Shown here: in pieces, positions 4,840-6,477 of the stretch | How the letters are laid out: each line of letters begins with the position of its first letter | Numbering within the stretch: position 1 is the first letter of the stretch | NCBI GenBank assembly: GCA_036272735.1 | Contig: DATAYF010000094.1 | Span: 1-6,477 of the forward strand | Direction of reading: 5' to 3' | DNA from: DATAYF01 sp036272735 | GTDB taxonomy: Bacteria > Chloroflexota > Ktedonobacteria > Ktedonobacterales > Ktedonobacteraceae | Length of the DNA stretch: 6,477 nucleotides | Translations under genes and position numbers: made by a program | Notes under the pieces: model-generated | What the model was told of the DNA's origin: nothing | The model's input: the letters and a program-made list of their open reading frames with translations, nothing else | Databases searched by the model: none

Positions 4840-6408
4840 ATGCAGAAGCTTGATATCTTTATTGAAGAGAACGCGCTGGGGTCTGTATGCCCGGTAGAAA
4901 TTGTGTCTGATGCGCCCATTTCTACACTTATTCCTGCCCTGGTTGAGACGTTGAAGCTTCCCCAGACGGATCTCTTCGGCCGAAAACTCAGTTATCAATT
5001 ACGTTGTGCCATCGATGGACGTGTGTTGCCCGACCATCAAACGTTGCGAGCGTCGGGAATTGGTCCTGGTGAGCGTTTGACGCTTGAGGCTTACGATCCT
5101 GAAGGTGCTAACTGGGGCATAACTACCGGCGACCTGGGTCAGACCATAAATCTTCCTGACCCGGCAATGCATTCAGCTATAACACAATCCGACGCCGATG
5201 AATTTGCCGCGCTGTCCCCAAATGGGGCCACTATTGCACAATCACCTGCTGTTGATAGTCGCAAAGGAAATGTGACGCGGCGGGCACTGTTGGTGACGGG
5301 CGGAGCAGCGTTAGGCGCGGCGGGCGTGAGTTTGGGATACGCCGCCTACCATAACATGCTGCCTGGAAATATTCGTTTGCTTTATGGCAATGTGGCGCAG
5401 TCGCTGCAAATGAAGACGCAAATGCCTAAGTCAGCGACCAAACCACAGACACACACGCCAGCCAAACCATTTGTGCCGAAGGCCGCAACGATTCAAACCA
5501 TATTCACAGGTCATCAGCAGACGGTACGTTCCGTCGCCTGGTCGCCTGACAGCAGGATGTTGGTGAGTGGGGGTGATGATAACCAAATGTTTATTTGGGG
5601 TACCAATAGCATGGTGCACGCGCAAATTCCACATCCCGCACCGGTGCAGTCGGTCGCCTGGTCGCCCGATAGTAAACGTGTGGTGAGCGGGTCTGGAATG
5701 CAGGTGGCCTTCTTTGATGCCCAGACTGGTCAGCGACTGGCGCATTCAACGCATCATCACACGCAAACGATTACCAGTGTGGCCTGGGCAGCACAGGGAT
5801 TGACGCAGGTTGTGACGGGGGCAGTGGATAAGCGAGCGATTGTGTGGGACACGGCCAACTACCGGGTGCAGACGGTGTATACCTTGCATACAGCCCCGAT
5901 AGAAGCGGTATCCTGGGCGGCAGATGGCTTAACCGTCGCCACTTCGTCCATTGGTGGCTATGTTCGTTTGTGGGCTGCGACAAGCGGCATGGATGTACAG
6001 GCGCATTATCAGGACGCTGTTATACCAATGCGCGCGATGTCGTTTTCTCCTGTCGGGAAACAACTTGCAGTTGGCGGCAATGATGGTATCGTGCGTTTCT
6101 GGAACGCGGGCGCGGGTATGTGCCAGAACGTGGTGGGACAGGGCATATTTTCGCTTTGTGCAGATGTGCCGCTGAGGGTGCAGGTATCGCAGCAGCCGAT
6201 CCGCTCTATCGCCTGGTCGCCCGATGGCCGTTTTGTTGCTGTAGGGGCGGATGATGGTGTCATGAGCTTGTGGGACGTGAAAAATATGCAGGAACCACTG
6301 TTGACAATGCAGCAACCAGCGGCAGTGCATAGCGTGACCTGGTCGCCCGATAACAAGCACGTCGCGCTGGCTGTTCAAAACACAGCCACAATTTTGGCAC
6401 TGAAGTAG
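4840..6408 (+). CDS. Ubiquitin-like (YukD/EsaB-type) domain, Tat-like membrane anchor and seven-bladed WD40 propeller protein
   Basis: The protein has 522 residues. Residues 1-86 look like a ubiquitin-fold domain of the YukD/EsaB kind found in type VII secretion loci, seen in the alternating hydrophobic strands and the ending GIGPGERLTLEAY. A polar linker (about 87-140) leads to SRKGNVTRRALLV (140-152) and a small-residue hydrophobic segment (149-170). That pattern fits a Tat-type signal anchor, or a plain N-in membrane anchor. After a Pro/Thr/Lys linker (about 190-217), seven WD-type repeats fill 218-522, with recurring SVAWSPD motifs (231-237, 271-277, 458-462, 498-504) and blade ends such as FIW, IVW, RLW, RFW and SLWD. 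Blade 5 has an insert with the propeller's only cysteines, C428 and C440. Charge distribution predicts the ubiquitin-like domain inside and the propeller outside. No catalytic residues are evident; a scaffold or sensor role is inferred. No secretion genes lie in the window. Confidence 0.85.
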   Translation: MQKLDIFIEENALGSVCPVEIVSDAPISTLIPALVETLKLPQTDLFGRKLSYQLRCAIDGRVLPDHQTLRASGIGPGERLTLEAYDPEGANWGITTGDLGQTINLPDPAMHSAITQSDADEFAALSPNGATIAQSPAVDSRKGNVTRRALLVTGGAALGAAGVSLGYAAYHNMLPGNIRLLYGNVAQSLQMKTQMPKSATKPQTHTPAKPFVPKAATIQTIFTGHQQTVRSVAWSPDSRMLVSGGDDNQMFIWGTNSMVHAQIPHPAPVQSVAWSPDSKRVVSGSGMQVAFFDAQTGQRLAHSTHHHTQTITSVAWAAQGLTQVVTGAVDKRAIVWDTANYRVQTVYTLHTAPIEAVSWAADGLTVATSSIGGYVRLWAATSGMDVQAHYQDAVIPMRAMSFSPVGKQLAVGGNDGIVRFWNAGAGMCQNVVGQGIFSLCADVPLRVQVSQQPIRSIAWSPDGRFVAVGADDGVMSLWDVKNMQEPLLTMQQPAAVHSVTWSPDNKHVALAVQNTATILALK

Positions 6409-6409
6409 G

Positions 6410-6477
6410 CGTGAAGGACTGAGATGGGTTTGGCAACCGCGCGCGCGCGGTTGCCAAACCCATCTCAGTCCTTCACG
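6410..6477. terminator. Perfect 68-bp palindrome after the WD40 gene, reaching the window edge
   Basis: The arm 6410-6443 (starting CGTGAAGGACTGAG) is the exact reverse complement of 6444-6477, with no spacer and a centre of alternating CG (6438-6449). It begins one base after the stop codon TAG, so it would form a very stable hairpin at the 3' end of the transcript. A terminator or mRNA-stabilising role is likely. The T-tract, if any, would lie beyond the window, and the palindrome could also extend further. That it ends exactly at the sequence edge raises the possibility of an assembly artefact. Confidence 0.6.

Overview
The window carries four genes. Three are on the minus strand: a partial membrane pyrophosphatase, a soluble family II pyrophosphatase and an M28-type peptidase. 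One is on the plus strand: a ubiquitin-like/WD40 membrane protein. Overall base composition is moderate (near 50% GC by eye). A bacterial membrane pyrophosphatase, a YukD/EsaB-like beta-grasp domain joined to a WD40 propeller, and large surface-anchored proteins suggest a multicellular soil-type bacterium, most likely Chloroflexota of the Ktedonobacteria kind. This is an inference from gene content; there is no rRNA or other phylogenetic marker.

Layout. Positions 1-685 (minus) hold the N-terminal third of an ion-pumping membrane pyrophosphatase, hppA, which runs off the left edge. Its leader (686-933) contains a good sigma-70-like promoter (TTGTCA, 17 bp, TACACT) overlapped by two symmetric elements. 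Positions 934-2586 (minus) encode a CBS-DRTGG-CBS manganese-type pyrophosphatase. Its 235-bp leader carries two tandem imperfect 60-nt units, each able to fold into a hairpin. Positions 2822-4414 (minus) encode a secreted M28-type metallopeptidase with a C-terminal membrane anchor and two substituted metal ligands. A 425-bp divergent spacer (4415-4839) holds two unrelated perfect hairpins of 23 and 22 bp. Positions 4840-6408 (plus) encode a protein with a ubiquitin-like domain, a Tat-like membrane anchor and a seven-bladed WD40 propeller. The gene is followed after one base by a perfect 68-bp palindrome that ends at the last base of the window.

How the genes relate. The two left genes both hydrolyse pyrophosphate: one soluble and probably controlled by adenine nucleotides, the other coupling hydrolysis to ion pumping. 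They are codirectional but separated by a promoter, so they look like a functional pair rather than one tight operon. The peptidase and the WD40 protein are divergently transcribed. Both are predicted to expose large domains outside the membrane, but nothing in the sequence proves they work together. The points most worth a second look are the tandem structured leader of the soluble pyrophosphatase, the long U-tract-less palindromes, the peptidase metal site, and the ubiquitin-like/Tat/WD40 architecture.
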